Positions 33,736-41,269 of a stretch of DNA of 64,000 bases are shown here, in pieces. Source of the stretch: Neoroseomonas oryzicola. Its GTDB lineage: Bacteria > Pseudomonadota > Alphaproteobacteria > Acetobacterales > Acetobacteraceae. Under the pieces are notes generated by a model. The model saw only the letters and a list, made by a program, of their open reading frames with translations. It was not told where the DNA came from and did not search any database. The translations under genes and the position numbers were made by a program. Where the stretch lies: the NCBI RefSeq assembly GCF_012163135.1, contig NZ_JAAVUP010000002.1, forward strand, positions 434,001 through 498,000, written 5' to 3'. Position 1 is the stretch's first letter. Each line of letters begins with the position of its first letter.

Positions 33736-33863
33736 TGAACGTTTTCGACCGGGCCGGCTTACGGCCCGAAGGGCCGAAGCCGCGAATGCGGCCCGCGGCA
33801 AGTGCCGCGAAGCCAAGCCGCGCGGATGCGCGGCGCCCGGCGTTTGAGGGGCTCGCCATATGA
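33732..33863 (+). CDS. 43-codon bridging ORF between permease and ATPase
   Basis: The ATG at 33732 overlaps the permease stop (ATGA 33732-33735) and the TGA at 33861-33863 overlaps the ATPase start (ATGA 33860-33863). The predicted peptide is rich in Arg, Pro and Ala (FDRAGLRPEGPKPRMRPAAS and onward) and resembles no known domain. Its DNA consists of four back-to-back hairpins. It could be a real micro-protein, but more likely it is a palindromic repeat insertion that kept the reading frame open so that translation stays coupled between the two flanking genes. Evidence for expression is only positional. Confidence 0.4.
   Translation: MMNVFDRAGLRPEGPKPRMRPAASAAKPSRADARRPAFEGLAI
33763..33834. 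repeat. Array of four adjacent hairpins inside the importer operon
   Basis: Perfect inverted repeats stand side by side: GGCCC-GAA-GGGCC (33763-33775), GCCGC-GAAT-GCGGC (33779-33792), CGCGGCA-AG-TGCCGCG (33794-33809) and GCCGCGC-GGAT-GCGCGGC (33817-33834). They lie in the only real gap between permease and ATPase. This resembles REP/BIME-type palindromic clusters that tune mRNA stability inside operons. Confidence 0.75.
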
Positions 33864-34924
33864 CTCGTAAGACCGGCGCCGAGGTGCGCCTCGAAGGCAT
33901 CGGCAAGCGCTACGGCCAGGTGCAGGCGGTCAAGCCGCTGGACCTGGTGATCGAAGGCGGGACGCTGGTGACGCTGCTCGGCCCCTCCGGCTGCGGCAAG
34001 ACGACGCTGCTGCGCATGATCGCGGGCCTCGAGCAGGCGACGGACGGCCGGCTCTTCATCGGCGGGCGCGACGTGACGCTGCTGCCGGCGGGCGAGCGCA
34101 ACGTCTCCATGGTGTTCCAGTCCTACGCGCTGTTCCCGCACATGTCGGTGCTGGACAATGTCGCCTATGGCCTCGTCTCGTCCGGCATGCGCAAGCGCGA
34201 CGCCCATGCGAAGGCCGAGGCGGCGCTCGAGACCGTTGGCCTCAAGGGTTTCGGCACGCGCCTGCCCTCCGAGATGTCCGGCGGCCAGCAGCAGCGCGTC
34301 GCGGTGGCGCGCGCGCTGGTGCTGGAACCCGAGGTGCTGCTGTTCGACGAACCGCTGTCGAACCTCGATGCGCGGCTGCGGCGGTCGATGCGGGAGGAGA
34401 TCCGCGCCCTGCAGCAGCGGCTTGGCCTCACCGTCGTCTACGTCACGCACGACCAGTCGGAGGCGCTCGCCGTCTCCGACCGCATCGTGGTGATGCGCAA
34501 TGCCGAGATCGCCCAGGCCGGCACGCCCGAGGAACTCTACACCCGCCCCAGCTCGGTCTTCGTCGCAACCTTCATGGGCGAGGCGAACCGCGTCCCCGGC
34601 ACCATCGAGAGCGTGACGGGCGGCACGGCGCAGGTCGCCATTGGCGGCATGCGCGTCGGCCTGCCGGATCGCGGTTTGCAGCCCGGCCCGGCCGATGTCG
34701 TGATCCGGCCCGAGGCGATCCGCATCATGCCGGCCGATGCCCCCGACACGCTGCCCGCGACCGTCTCCCGCGCGACCTACATGGGCTCGCACACGGAATA
34801 CCTCTTCGCGACCGAGGTCGGGGAACTCTTCGCCGTCGGCCCGCAGCGCCTGTCGCGGCACCGGGAGGGCGAGCAGGTGCGGCTCGGCCTCGACCTCGAA
34901 GGCGTTGTGCTCGTCGCGCCCTGA
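33860..34924 (+). CDS. ABC importer ATP-binding protein
   Basis: A 354-residue ATPase that powers the importer. Walker A is GPSGCGKTT near residues 42-50, the Q-loop FQSYALFPHMS near 86-96, the signature MSGGQQQR near 138-145 and Walker B VLLFDEPLSNLDAR near 158-171. The H-loop is VTHDQSEALAVSDR near 194-207. A TOBE-type C-terminal domain follows from about residue 240, as in spermidine, iron and phosphonate importers. GAGGGG lies 9 bases before the ATG. The start overlaps the 43-codon ORF. It is the last gene of the three-SBP importer operon. Confidence 0.93.
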   Translation: MTRKTGAEVRLEGIGKRYGQVQAVKPLDLVIEGGTLVTLLGPSGCGKTTLLRMIAGLEQATDGRLFIGGRDVTLLPAGERNVSMVFQSYALFPHMSVLDNVAYGLVSSGMRKRDAHAKAEAALETVGLKGFGTRLPSEMSGGQQQRVAVARALVLEPEVLLFDEPLSNLDARLRRSMREEIRALQQRLGLTVVYVTHDQSEALAVSDRIVVMRNAEIAQAGTPEELYTRPSSVFVATFMGEANRVPGTIESVTGGTAQVAIGGMRVGLPDRGLQPGPADVVIRPEAIRIMPADAPDTLPATVSRATYMGSHTEYLFATEVGELFAVGPQRLSRHREGEQVRLGLDLEGVVLVAP

Positions 34925-34982
34925 GATTGACAGTGTGCGGCCGATGCCCGACGCCTTCGGCATCGGACAACGGAACGACCGA

Positions 34983-36182
34983 ATGGACCGGACCTTGGCG
35001 CGACGTCGCGGCCTCCTGGCCCTGGCCGCCGGCGGCACGCTGGCGACGGCCGGCTGCGCGGGGCCGGTGCGCGGCCCGGCCGTCCCGCGTGCCGAGACCG
35101 CCCAGGCGAGCGTCCTCGGCATCCGCAACGAACGCTTCCTCATCCCGCGCGACCTGCCGGCACTGGTGCGGGAATTCGAGGCGGCGGGCGAGCGCCGCAC
35201 GCGTCGCCGCGCCGCCGCGGGGCTGGGTCCGGACGACCGCTACGGCATGCTCGCCGTCTCCGGCGGCGGGGAGGACGGGGCCTTCGGCGCCGGGCTGCTC
35301 TGCGGCTGGACCGAGCAGGGCTCGCGGCCGGTCTTCGACCTCGTCACCGGCGTGTCCACCGGCGCGCTGACCGCGCCCTTCGCTTTCCTCGGCCCCGGCT
35401 GGGACGCACCGCTCAAGAGCGTCTACACCGACATCACCCCGGCCGACGTGCTGCGGACGCGCTTCGTCACGGCCGCGCTCACCGACGATGCGCTGGCGGA
35501 CAATGCGCCGCTGTTCGGCACCATCTCGCGCCACCTCGACGAGCGGATGCTGGCGGCCATCGCCGCCGCCTATGCCGAAGGACGGCTGCTGCTGGTCGGC
35601 ACGGCAAATCTCGACGCGCAGCTGCCGGTGACGTGGAACCTCGGTGCCATCGCGGCGAGCGGACATCCTGGCGCGCTCGGGCTGATCCGGCGCATCCTGC
35701 TGGCTTCGGCCGCGGTGCCGGGCGCCTTCCCGCCGGTGATGATCGACGTCGCGGTGGGCGATCGCGCCTACCAGGAGATGCATGTCGACGGCGGCGCCTT
35801 CACGCAGGTCTTCCTCTATCCCCGGCGGCTTGCGGAACTGCGGGAGGCGCGGATCCGTCGCGGCCTGCCGGTCGTGCCGGCACGCGCCTACATCATCCGC
35901 AATGCGCGGCTCGATCCCGACTGGGCGATGGTGGACCGGCGGACGCTCAGCATCGCCGGGCGGGCGATCAGCACCATGATAGCCTCGGGCGGCTACAACG
36001 ACATCGTGCGCATCTGGAACACGACGCGGCAGGACGGGGTCGACTTCAACCTCGCCTATATCGGCGCCGACTTCACCGGCACCTACCGCGAGCCCTTCGA
36101 GCAGGCCTACATGCGCCAGCTGTTTGACTATGCCTTCGCGCGGGCCAGGCGCGGCTACGACTGGGCGAAGCAGCCGCCCTGA
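34983..36182 (+). CDS. Patatin-like phospholipase, probable lipoprotein
   Basis: A 399-residue patatin-family serine hydrolase. The start at 34983 (MDRTLARRRGLLALAAGG) gives a twin-arginine-like signal followed by a possible lipobox ATAGC near residues 21-25. An in-frame ATG at 34944 is an alternative. The oxyanion loop SGGGEDGAFGAGLL lies near 93-106, the nucleophile in TGVSTGALTAPF near 121-132 and the catalytic Asp in HVDGGAFTQVF near 266-276, so the Ser-Asp dyad is intact. It should release fatty acids from membrane lipids at the envelope. It follows the importer operon by 58 bases and converges with the dioxygenase gene. Confidence 0.88.
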   Translation: MDRTLARRRGLLALAAGGTLATAGCAGPVRGPAVPRAETAQASVLGIRNERFLIPRDLPALVREFEAAGERRTRRRAAAGLGPDDRYGMLAVSGGGEDGAFGAGLLCGWTEQGSRPVFDLVTGVSTGALTAPFAFLGPGWDAPLKSVYTDITPADVLRTRFVTAALTDDALADNAPLFGTISRHLDERMLAAIAAAYAEGRLLLVGTANLDAQLPVTWNLGAIAASGHPGALGLIRRILLASAAVPGAFPPVMIDVAVGDRAYQEMHVDGGAFTQVFLYPRRLAELREARIRRGLPVVPARAYIIRNARLDPDWAMVDRRTLSIAGRAISTMIASGGYNDIVRIWNTTRQDGVDFNLAYIGADFTGTYREPFEQAYMRQLFDYAFARARRGYDWAKQPP

Positions 36183-36190
36183 CGCGCGAA

Positions 36191-36208
36191 GGCGGGCCTC
36201 AGCCCGCC
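36191..36208. terminator. Hairpin between convergent patatin and dioxygenase genes
   Basis: Perfect 7-base arms GGCGGGC / GCCCGCC with a 4-base loop. The stop codon of the minus-strand dioxygenase gene (36199-36201) lies in the loop. It could terminate both genes. Confidence 0.5.
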
Positions 36209-37104
36209 GGCACCAGGCGCGACGGGTCGGCGCCGACGCGCCCGCCCGATCCGTCCGTCTCGCGCGACATCGCGAAGTCGTAGCGGATGCTCGGGATGCC
36301 CGGGATCGGCGCGCCGGGCAGGTCCATCTTCTCCTGCACCACCAGCGAGGCCGAGACGCCGAACACCGTGTCGCTGTCCACATGCGCGTCGTCGGCGAAG
36401 TACAGCGCCGTCACGAGGTCGCGGTAACCCGGCGCGGTGACCAGGATGTGGATATGCGCGGGGCGGAAGCCATGCCGGTTCTGCTGCCGCACCATGGTGC
36501 CCACCGGCCCGTCCATCGGGATGGAGTAGCCGAGCGGCTTCAGCGTGCGCAGGTGGAAGCGCCCCTCGCCGTCGCAGGCGAACTGGCCGCGCATGTCCAT
36601 CACAGACGGATCGTGCGCCTGCAGGTCATAGAGGCCCTCGGCATCGGTCTGCCAGACGTCGATCACGGCGTTCGGGATGCCCTGGCCCTCGGCGTTCGTG
36701 ACCTGGCCGAAGATGACGATCTCCGGGCCGTCGGAATGCGCGGCGATGGTCTCGCCCAGCGCAAGCCGCGGCGCCTGCTCGCGGAAGAAGGGGCCGAGCA
36801 GGCTGGTCTCGGTGCCCGCCGCCTCGCGCCCGGTGGCGTCGTGCATGACGTTCACCAGCCGCGACAGGCCAAGCACGTCCGACAGCAGGATGAACTCCTG
36901 CCGGATCGGCGAGCAGGCCTGGCCGACGGCGGTGAGGAAGGCGATGCCCTGCAGCCATTCGTCGGGCGTCAGCCGCACCTCGCGCGCGAAGGCGTGCAGG
37001 TGGCGCACGGCGGCTTCCATGATCTCGCGCATCCGCGGGTCGGGCGTCGCGGCCATCTGGGCGATGACGGCGTCGGTGATCTCGTTGGCGTCGAGGTCCT
37101 GCAC
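36199..37104 (-). CDS. Intradiol ring-cleavage dioxygenase
   Basis: A 301-residue non-haem Fe(III) dioxygenase of the catechol / hydroxyquinol 1,2-dioxygenase type. It cleaves the aromatic ring between two hydroxylated carbons to a muconate. An N-terminal helical dimerisation domain covers about residues 1-100. The catalytic beta sandwich has the iron ligands: Tyr in EGLYDLQ, Tyr in LGYSIPMDG, and the His pair in FRPAHIHILV near 222-231. The start is a GTG at 37104 with AGGAGG 6 bases upstream; the frame remains open but unconserved further up. It is not next to muconate-processing genes, and the next gene upstream is a NodB-type deacetylase 83 bases away. Confidence 0.88.
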   Translation of the reverse strand: MQDLDANEITDAVIAQMAATPDPRMREIMEAAVRHLHAFAREVRLTPDEWLQGIAFLTAVGQACSPIRQEFILLSDVLGLSRLVNVMHDATGREAAGTETSLLGPFFREQAPRLALGETIAAHSDGPEIVIFGQVTNAEGQGIPNAVIDVWQTDAEGLYDLQAHDPSVMDMRGQFACDGEGRFHLRTLKPLGYSIPMDGPVGTMVRQQNRHGFRPAHIHILVTAPGYRDLVTALYFADDAHVDSDTVFGVSASLVVQEKMDLPGAPIPGIPSIRYDFAMSRETDGSGGRVGADPSRLVPAG

Positions 37105-37187
37105 TGCTTCCTCCTGTCCGTCCGGCGCCGCTCCGGCAGCGGTCGGCTGTCGTTCCCCGGCAGCCTGGGCGCCGCGGGGCGGGCCGG

Positions 37188-37835
37188 TCAACCGCTCGTC
37201 ACATAGGCATCGAGGTCCGCCGTCGCGACACCCCGGCGCATGAGGATGCAATCCTCCGGGATCTCCTGGCGGAAGGTCGCGCCGGCGTCGGCGAGGCGGC
37301 CCAGAAAGGCGTCGAGATGCCGCATGCCGCCATTCGGGAGGTCGTGCAGCACCAGCAGGGGCGCTTCCTGCGCGAGGCACCGTGCCATGCCGCGCTCGGG
37401 CCATCCCTCCGGATCCTCCCAGTCCTGTGTCACGACCGACCAGGTCACCACCGTCGCGCCCGATGCGGCGAGATGGTCGCGCGCCTCCGCGCTCAGCAGG
37501 TGGGGGCCGAGCCGCCCGCCGCCGCCGACCGGGCGGAACATGCGGTCGGGGTGGGCGAGGGCGCCGATCAGCGCCTCGGTCCGCCCGATCTCGGCTTCCG
37601 CATGGCCGGGGTCCTCGCGGCGGCCGAGCGGCCCGCCATGGGTGAAGGTGTGATTGCCGATCCAGTGGCCCTCGGCATGGGCCTGCTCGGCGAGGTGCCT
37701 GCGCGCCGGGTCCGCGAGCCATTTGCCGAGGACGAAGAAGGTCGCGCGCAGCCCGCGCCGGCGCAGCACCTCGAGCACGATCGGCGTCGCGTCCGGGTCC
37801 GGGCCGTTGTCGAAGCTGAGCGTGACGGTCGGCAT
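37188..37835 (-). CDS. Polysaccharide deacetylase family protein (NodB fold)
   Basis: A 215-residue NodB-homology protein without a signal peptide. Motif 1 reads LSFDNGPDPDATP near residues 5-17, with Asn where the metal-binding second Asp of TFDDG is normal. Motif 2 is GNHTFTHGG near 62-70, motif 3 is FRPVGGGGRLG near 101-111 and the late motif is LVLHDLPNGG. The His pair and catalytic Asp are kept. The substitution may alter metal use or mark a sub-family acting on small substrates rather than cell-wall polymers. Its stop lies 352 bases downstream of the amidase start region's end; the amidase ends 5 bases before this gene starts, so the two are cotranscribed. Confidence 0.8.
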   Translation of the reverse strand: MPTVTLSFDNGPDPDATPIVLEVLRRRGLRATFFVLGKWLADPARRHLAEQAHAEGHWIGNHTFTHGGPLGRREDPGHAEAEIGRTEALIGALAHPDRMFRPVGGGGRLGPHLLSAEARDHLAASGATVVTWSVVTQDWEDPEGWPERGMARCLAQEAPLLVLHDLPNGGMRHLDAFLGRLADAGATFRQEIPEDCILMRRGVATADLDAYVTSG

Positions 37836-37840
37836 CGCCG

Positions 37841-39259
37841 TCACACGCGCGGGTCGATCGGCGTCGGCATCGGGCAGGCGGCCTCGATCACCTCCGCGGC
37901 GTCGAGGATGAGGTCCTCCCGCCAGCGCGCCGCCATGAGCTGCACGCCCATCGGCAGCCCCTCCGCCAGGCCGGTCGGGACGGAGACGCCCGGCAGGCCG
38001 AGCAGCGGCGCGGCGAGCATGGGCAGCTGCGCCCGGAAGACGCTGTCGAAGGCCTGCTGCCCCGCCACGTCGAGGCCCTGCGGGAAGGGCGGCTCGCTCG
38101 AGACCGGCAGCAGCAGGATCGGATAGGTCTTGAGGAACTGCGCCCATTGCCGCTGGCGCGTGGTGCGGCGGGCCGCGACCGCCGTCCAGGCCGCGAGGTC
38201 GAGTTGCGGCGCCCGCGCCATCATGGCGTCGAAGGTCTCCCGTGCGCCGCCGTCGGCCACCTTCATGAAGGCGTCGCGGAGGTGGATGCGGCCCTCGGTG
38301 CGGCTCAGCGCCTCCCAGTCCGTGGCGGTGCCGGGGAAGTCGGGTGGCGCGGCTTCCTCGACCGCATAGCCCGCGGCGGCGAGGATGCGGCCGGCGCGCT
38401 GCACCGCCTCGGCGACTGCCGGATGCACGCCGGTCCCGGCCGGGTCGACGCAGAGCGCGACGCGGATCGGCCGCGGCGGCGGCGGGCCGTCGAGCGGCGC
38501 CGGCATCCACCAGGGGTCGCGGATGTCGCCCTCGGCCATCACGGACAGCGCCAGGCGCAGGTCGCGCACCGAGCGCGCCAGCGGCCCCTGCGTCGACATC
38601 AGCTGCGCCGAGAGCGGCCGTTCCCCACCCATGGTCGGGTTGTAGGCCGGGATGCGCCCGAAGGAGGGACGGATGCCTGCCACGCCACAGGCATAGGCGG
38701 GGTAGCGCACGGATCCGCCGAGGTCGTTGCCATGCGCGATCGGCCCGATCCCTGCCGCGACGGCGGAGGCCGCGCCGCCCGAGGACCCGCCCGGCGTATG
38801 GCCCGCATTCCAGGGATTCAGCGTGCGGCCATGCAGGTCGTTCTCGGTGAACCAGCGCATCGACAGCGCGGGCGTGTTGGTGCGCCCGAACAGGATGGCG
38901 CCGGCGTGGCGGAGGTTGCCGACGACGGCGCTGTCCTCCGCCGCCACCAGGTCGCGCAGCCCGACACAGCCATTGCTGGTGGCGCAGCCCTTCTGGTCGA
39001 CATTGATCTTGGTGCTGACGGGCACGCCGTGCAGCGGGCCGATCGCCTCCCCGCGCGCCAGCGCCGCGTCGGCGGCATCGGCGGCGGCACCGGCTTCCGC
39101 ATCGAGCACCTGCACGACGGCGTTCAGCGCCGGGTTCACCGCCGCGCAGCGAGCCAGAACCGAGTCCGTCGCCTCCCGCGCCGAGATGGCCTTGAGGCGG
39201 ATCGCCCGGGCCATGTCCACGGCGTCCCAGCGCCAGGGTTCGGGCGGAAGGTGCTGCAT
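37841..39259 (-). CDS. Amidase signature family enzyme
   Basis: A 472-residue amidase. The Ser-cisSer-Lys triad is visible: Lys in GVPVSTKINVDQKG near residues 82-95, and the serines in HTPGGSSGGAASAVAAG near 156-172 and DLGGSVRYPAYACGVAG near 181-197. STKIN replaces the common VKD around the Lys, as in a sub-group of aryl or cyclic amidases. The C-terminal GLPMGVQLMAARWREDLIL is typical. The substrate is unknown. The start at 39259 gives the expected N-terminal helix. The deacetylase gene follows 5 bases after its stop, so both are probably made from one mRNA. It is divergent from the esterase gene. Confidence 0.87.
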   Translation of the reverse strand: MQHLPPEPWRWDAVDMARAIRLKAISAREATDSVLARCAAVNPALNAVVQVLDAEAGAAADAADAALARGEAIGPLHGVPVSTKINVDQKGCATSNGCVGLRDLVAAEDSAVVGNLRHAGAILFGRTNTPALSMRWFTENDLHGRTLNPWNAGHTPGGSSGGAASAVAAGIGPIAHGNDLGGSVRYPAYACGVAGIRPSFGRIPAYNPTMGGERPLSAQLMSTQGPLARSVRDLRLALSVMAEGDIRDPWWMPAPLDGPPPPRPIRVALCVDPAGTGVHPAVAEAVQRAGRILAAAGYAVEEAAPPDFPGTATDWEALSRTEGRIHLRDAFMKVADGGARETFDAMMARAPQLDLAAWTAVAARRTTRQRQWAQFLKTYPILLLPVSSEPPFPQGLDVAGQQAFDSVFRAQLPMLAAPLLGLPGVSVPTGLAEGLPMGVQLMAARWREDLILDAAEVIEAACPMPTPIDPRV

Positions 39260-39368
39260 GGCGGCGTCCCGTGGTTGTCGCGTGGGCGAGCATAGGATCA
39301 CCCGCCCGCGCGTTGACAGGGGCGCCCCGGCACGGTCCGCTGCCGCGCCCCCCGAGGAAGGATCCCCG

Positions 39369-40316
39369 ATGCCGCTCGACCCAGGTGCCCAGCGCGTTCT
39401 CGACCTGATCCGCGAGGTCGGACGGCCGCCCCTGCACACGCTGAGCCCGGTCGAGGCGCGCGCGGCCTCCGCTGCGTCCCGCAAGGTGCTGCAGCCCGAC
39501 CCGCAGGAGGTCGCGGAGGTCGCCGACCTGACCTGTCCCGGCCCGGCCGGTCCGATCCCGCTGCGGCGGTACCGGGGCCTCGGCGCGCCGTCGGGTGCGC
39601 CGCTGCCGTGCCTGCTGTTCCTCCATGGCGGCGGCTGGGTGATCAACGACCTCGACAGCCACGACCAGCTCTGCCGCGCGCTCGCCAATTACACCCAGGC
39701 GATGGTGATCGCCGTCGACTACCGGCTGGCACCCGAGGCGATCTTCCCCGCCGCGGTGGACGACGCCGCCGCGGCGCTGCGCTTCGTGGTGGCGGAAGCC
39801 GCATCGCTCGGCATCGACCCGGCGCGCATCGCGGTGGGCGGGGACAGCGCGGGCGGCAACCTCGCCGCCGTGCTCGCGCTGATGGGGCGCGACGGGACGC
39901 TGCCGGCGCCGGGCTTCCAGCTGCTGCTCTACCCCGCGACGGACATGGCGGGGAACACGCCGTCCTACCAGCGCTTCCTCGAGGGCTATCCGCTGACCAC
40001 GGCCACGATGCGCTGGTTCATTGACCATTACATCCCCGACCACGCTCAGCGCATCGACTGGCGGGCCTCGCCACTTCGCGCAGCCTCGCTGGCCGGCACG
40101 CCGCCCGCCTTCGTCATGACCTGCGGCCACGACCCGCTGGTGGATGAGGGCATCGCCTATGCGCGGCGGCTCGACCAGGAAGGGGTCAGCGTCACGCACC
40201 TGCATGTCGCGGACCAGATGCACGCCTACCTGACCATGGGGCGTTTCATCCCGGCCTCGGACCTGACGCTGCGCCAGGCGGCCGCGGCGCTGCGGGTGCA
40301 TTGGGGGATCGGCTAG
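39369..40316 (+). CDS. Alpha/beta hydrolase, hormone-sensitive-lipase-like esterase
   Basis: A 315-residue cytoplasmic esterase of the HSL (family IV) type. The oxyanion motif HGGGWV lies near residues 86-91, DYRLAPEAIFPA near 117-128, the nucleophile elbow GDSAGGN near 157-163, the catalytic Asp in CGHDPLVDEG near 256-265 and the His in DQMHAYLTMGR near 284-294. These enzymes prefer short-chain esters. The start follows GAAGGA with a 6-base spacer. The AEC transporter gene begins 11 bases after its stop (GTG at 40328), so esterase and exporter are probably one unit. Confidence 0.9.
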   Translation: MPLDPGAQRVLDLIREVGRPPLHTLSPVEARAASAASRKVLQPDPQEVAEVADLTCPGPAGPIPLRRYRGLGAPSGAPLPCLLFLHGGGWVINDLDSHDQLCRALANYTQAMVIAVDYRLAPEAIFPAAVDDAAAALRFVVAEAASLGIDPARIAVGGDSAGGNLAAVLALMGRDGTLPAPGFQLLLYPATDMAGNTPSYQRFLEGYPLTTATMRWFIDHYIPDHAQRIDWRASPLRAASLAGTPPAFVMTCGHDPLVDEGIAYARRLDQEGVSVTHLHVADQMHAYLTMGRFIPASDLTLRQAAAALRVHWGIG

Positions 40317-40327
40317 GCGCGCGCCGC

Positions 40328-41269
40328 GTGCTGCATTTCCTCGCGCTCTGCCTGCCGATCTTCGCGGTGGTGGCGATCGGCTACGGCGCGTCGCGACGAC
40401 GGATGGTCTCGGCGGAGATGGTCGATTCCATCGGCCTCTTCGCCTTCTACATCGCGCTGCCGGCGATGCTGTTCCGGCTGATGGCCGCGCAGCCGCTCGC
40501 CGAGAGTTTCGAGGGTGTCTACTTCGCCGGCTATCTCTCGTCCTGCCTGGTCGTCTTCGGCGGCACCATGGTGGTCGCGATGGCGCTGGGGCGTCGGCGG
40601 CCCTATGCGGCCGCGCTCGGCGCCGCGGCTGCGATGGGCAATGTCGGCTACCTCGCGCCGCCGCTGCTGCTGCCGATCCTCGGGCCGCGCGTCGCGGGGC
40701 CGGTCGCCATGGCGATCGTGGCCGAGGTCGCGGTGATCATCGCCATCGGCAGCGTGCTGATGACGCGCGCCGAGGCGGGGCAGGGGCTCGCGACGCTGCT
40801 TACGCGCGTCGCGGGGCTGGCGCGCAATCCGGTGATCCTCTCGGTCTTCGCCGGCGCGGCCATGGCGGCGACGAGCCTGCCGGTCCCGGACGCGATCGAC
40901 CGTTTCCTCGCCTTCCTCGGCGGCGCGGCGGGGCCGACGGCGCTGTTCGCGCTGGGCGGCACGCTGGCGCGCCTGCATGTCGGGCGGAACCTGGTGGCGC
41001 TGGCGAGCGCGGTGTCGCTCACCAAGATCGCGATCTATCCGGCGCTGGTCTGGTTGGTCCTCGGGTCGCTGCTCGGGCTCGACCGGGCTTGGGTCGCGGC
41101 CGGCGTGCTGCTCGCGGCGATGCCGACCGCGACCAACGCCTTCGTCCTGGCGCAGAGCAACGGCACCGCGGCGGACGAGGTCTCGGCCGCGGTGCTGCTG
41201 TCGACCATGCTCGCCGCCTTCGCCTTCCCCGCTACGGCCTGGCTGCTGGCGCTGCCGGTTCCGCCCTGA
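40328..41269 (+). CDS. AEC family transporter (auxin efflux carrier type)
   Basis: A 313-residue inner-membrane protein with about ten hydrophobic segments. The first (LALCLPIFAVVAIGYGASRR) and the discontinuous segments GNVGYLAPPLLLPILGP and AMPTATNAFVLAQSNG match the AEC family, which moves organic anions such as malate or malonate. The start is the GTG at 40328, which places the first membrane segment at the N-terminus; longer frames add residues within the esterase gene. It ends in TGA directly next to the TCA (stop) of the convergent M81 gene, with no spacer at all. Confidence 0.87.
   Translation: MLHFLALCLPIFAVVAIGYGASRRRMVSAEMVDSIGLFAFYIALPAMLFRLMAAQPLAESFEGVYFAGYLSSCLVVFGGTMVVAMALGRRRPYAAALGAAAAMGNVGYLAPPLLLPILGPRVAGPVAMAIVAEVAVIIAIGSVLMTRAEAGQGLATLLTRVAGLARNPVILSVFAGAAMAATSLPVPDAIDRFLAFLGGAAGPTALFALGGTLARLHVGRNLVALASAVSLTKIAIYPALVWLVLGSLLGLDRAWVAAGVLLAAMPTATNAFVLAQSNGTAADEVSAAVLLSTMLAAFAFPATAWLLALPVPP

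Noticed and set aside
31441-33906. 821-codon antisense open frame across the permease gene
   Set aside because: Low-complexity Arg/Gln/His/Asp composition typical of the reverse frame of a membrane protein gene. The sense strand encodes a clear double permease.
37188-40301. A single 1037-codon frame spanning deacetylase, amidase and part of the esterase region
   Set aside because: Only its last 215 codons (from the ATG at 37835) are a real protein. The rest is the shadow of the amidase and esterase genes.
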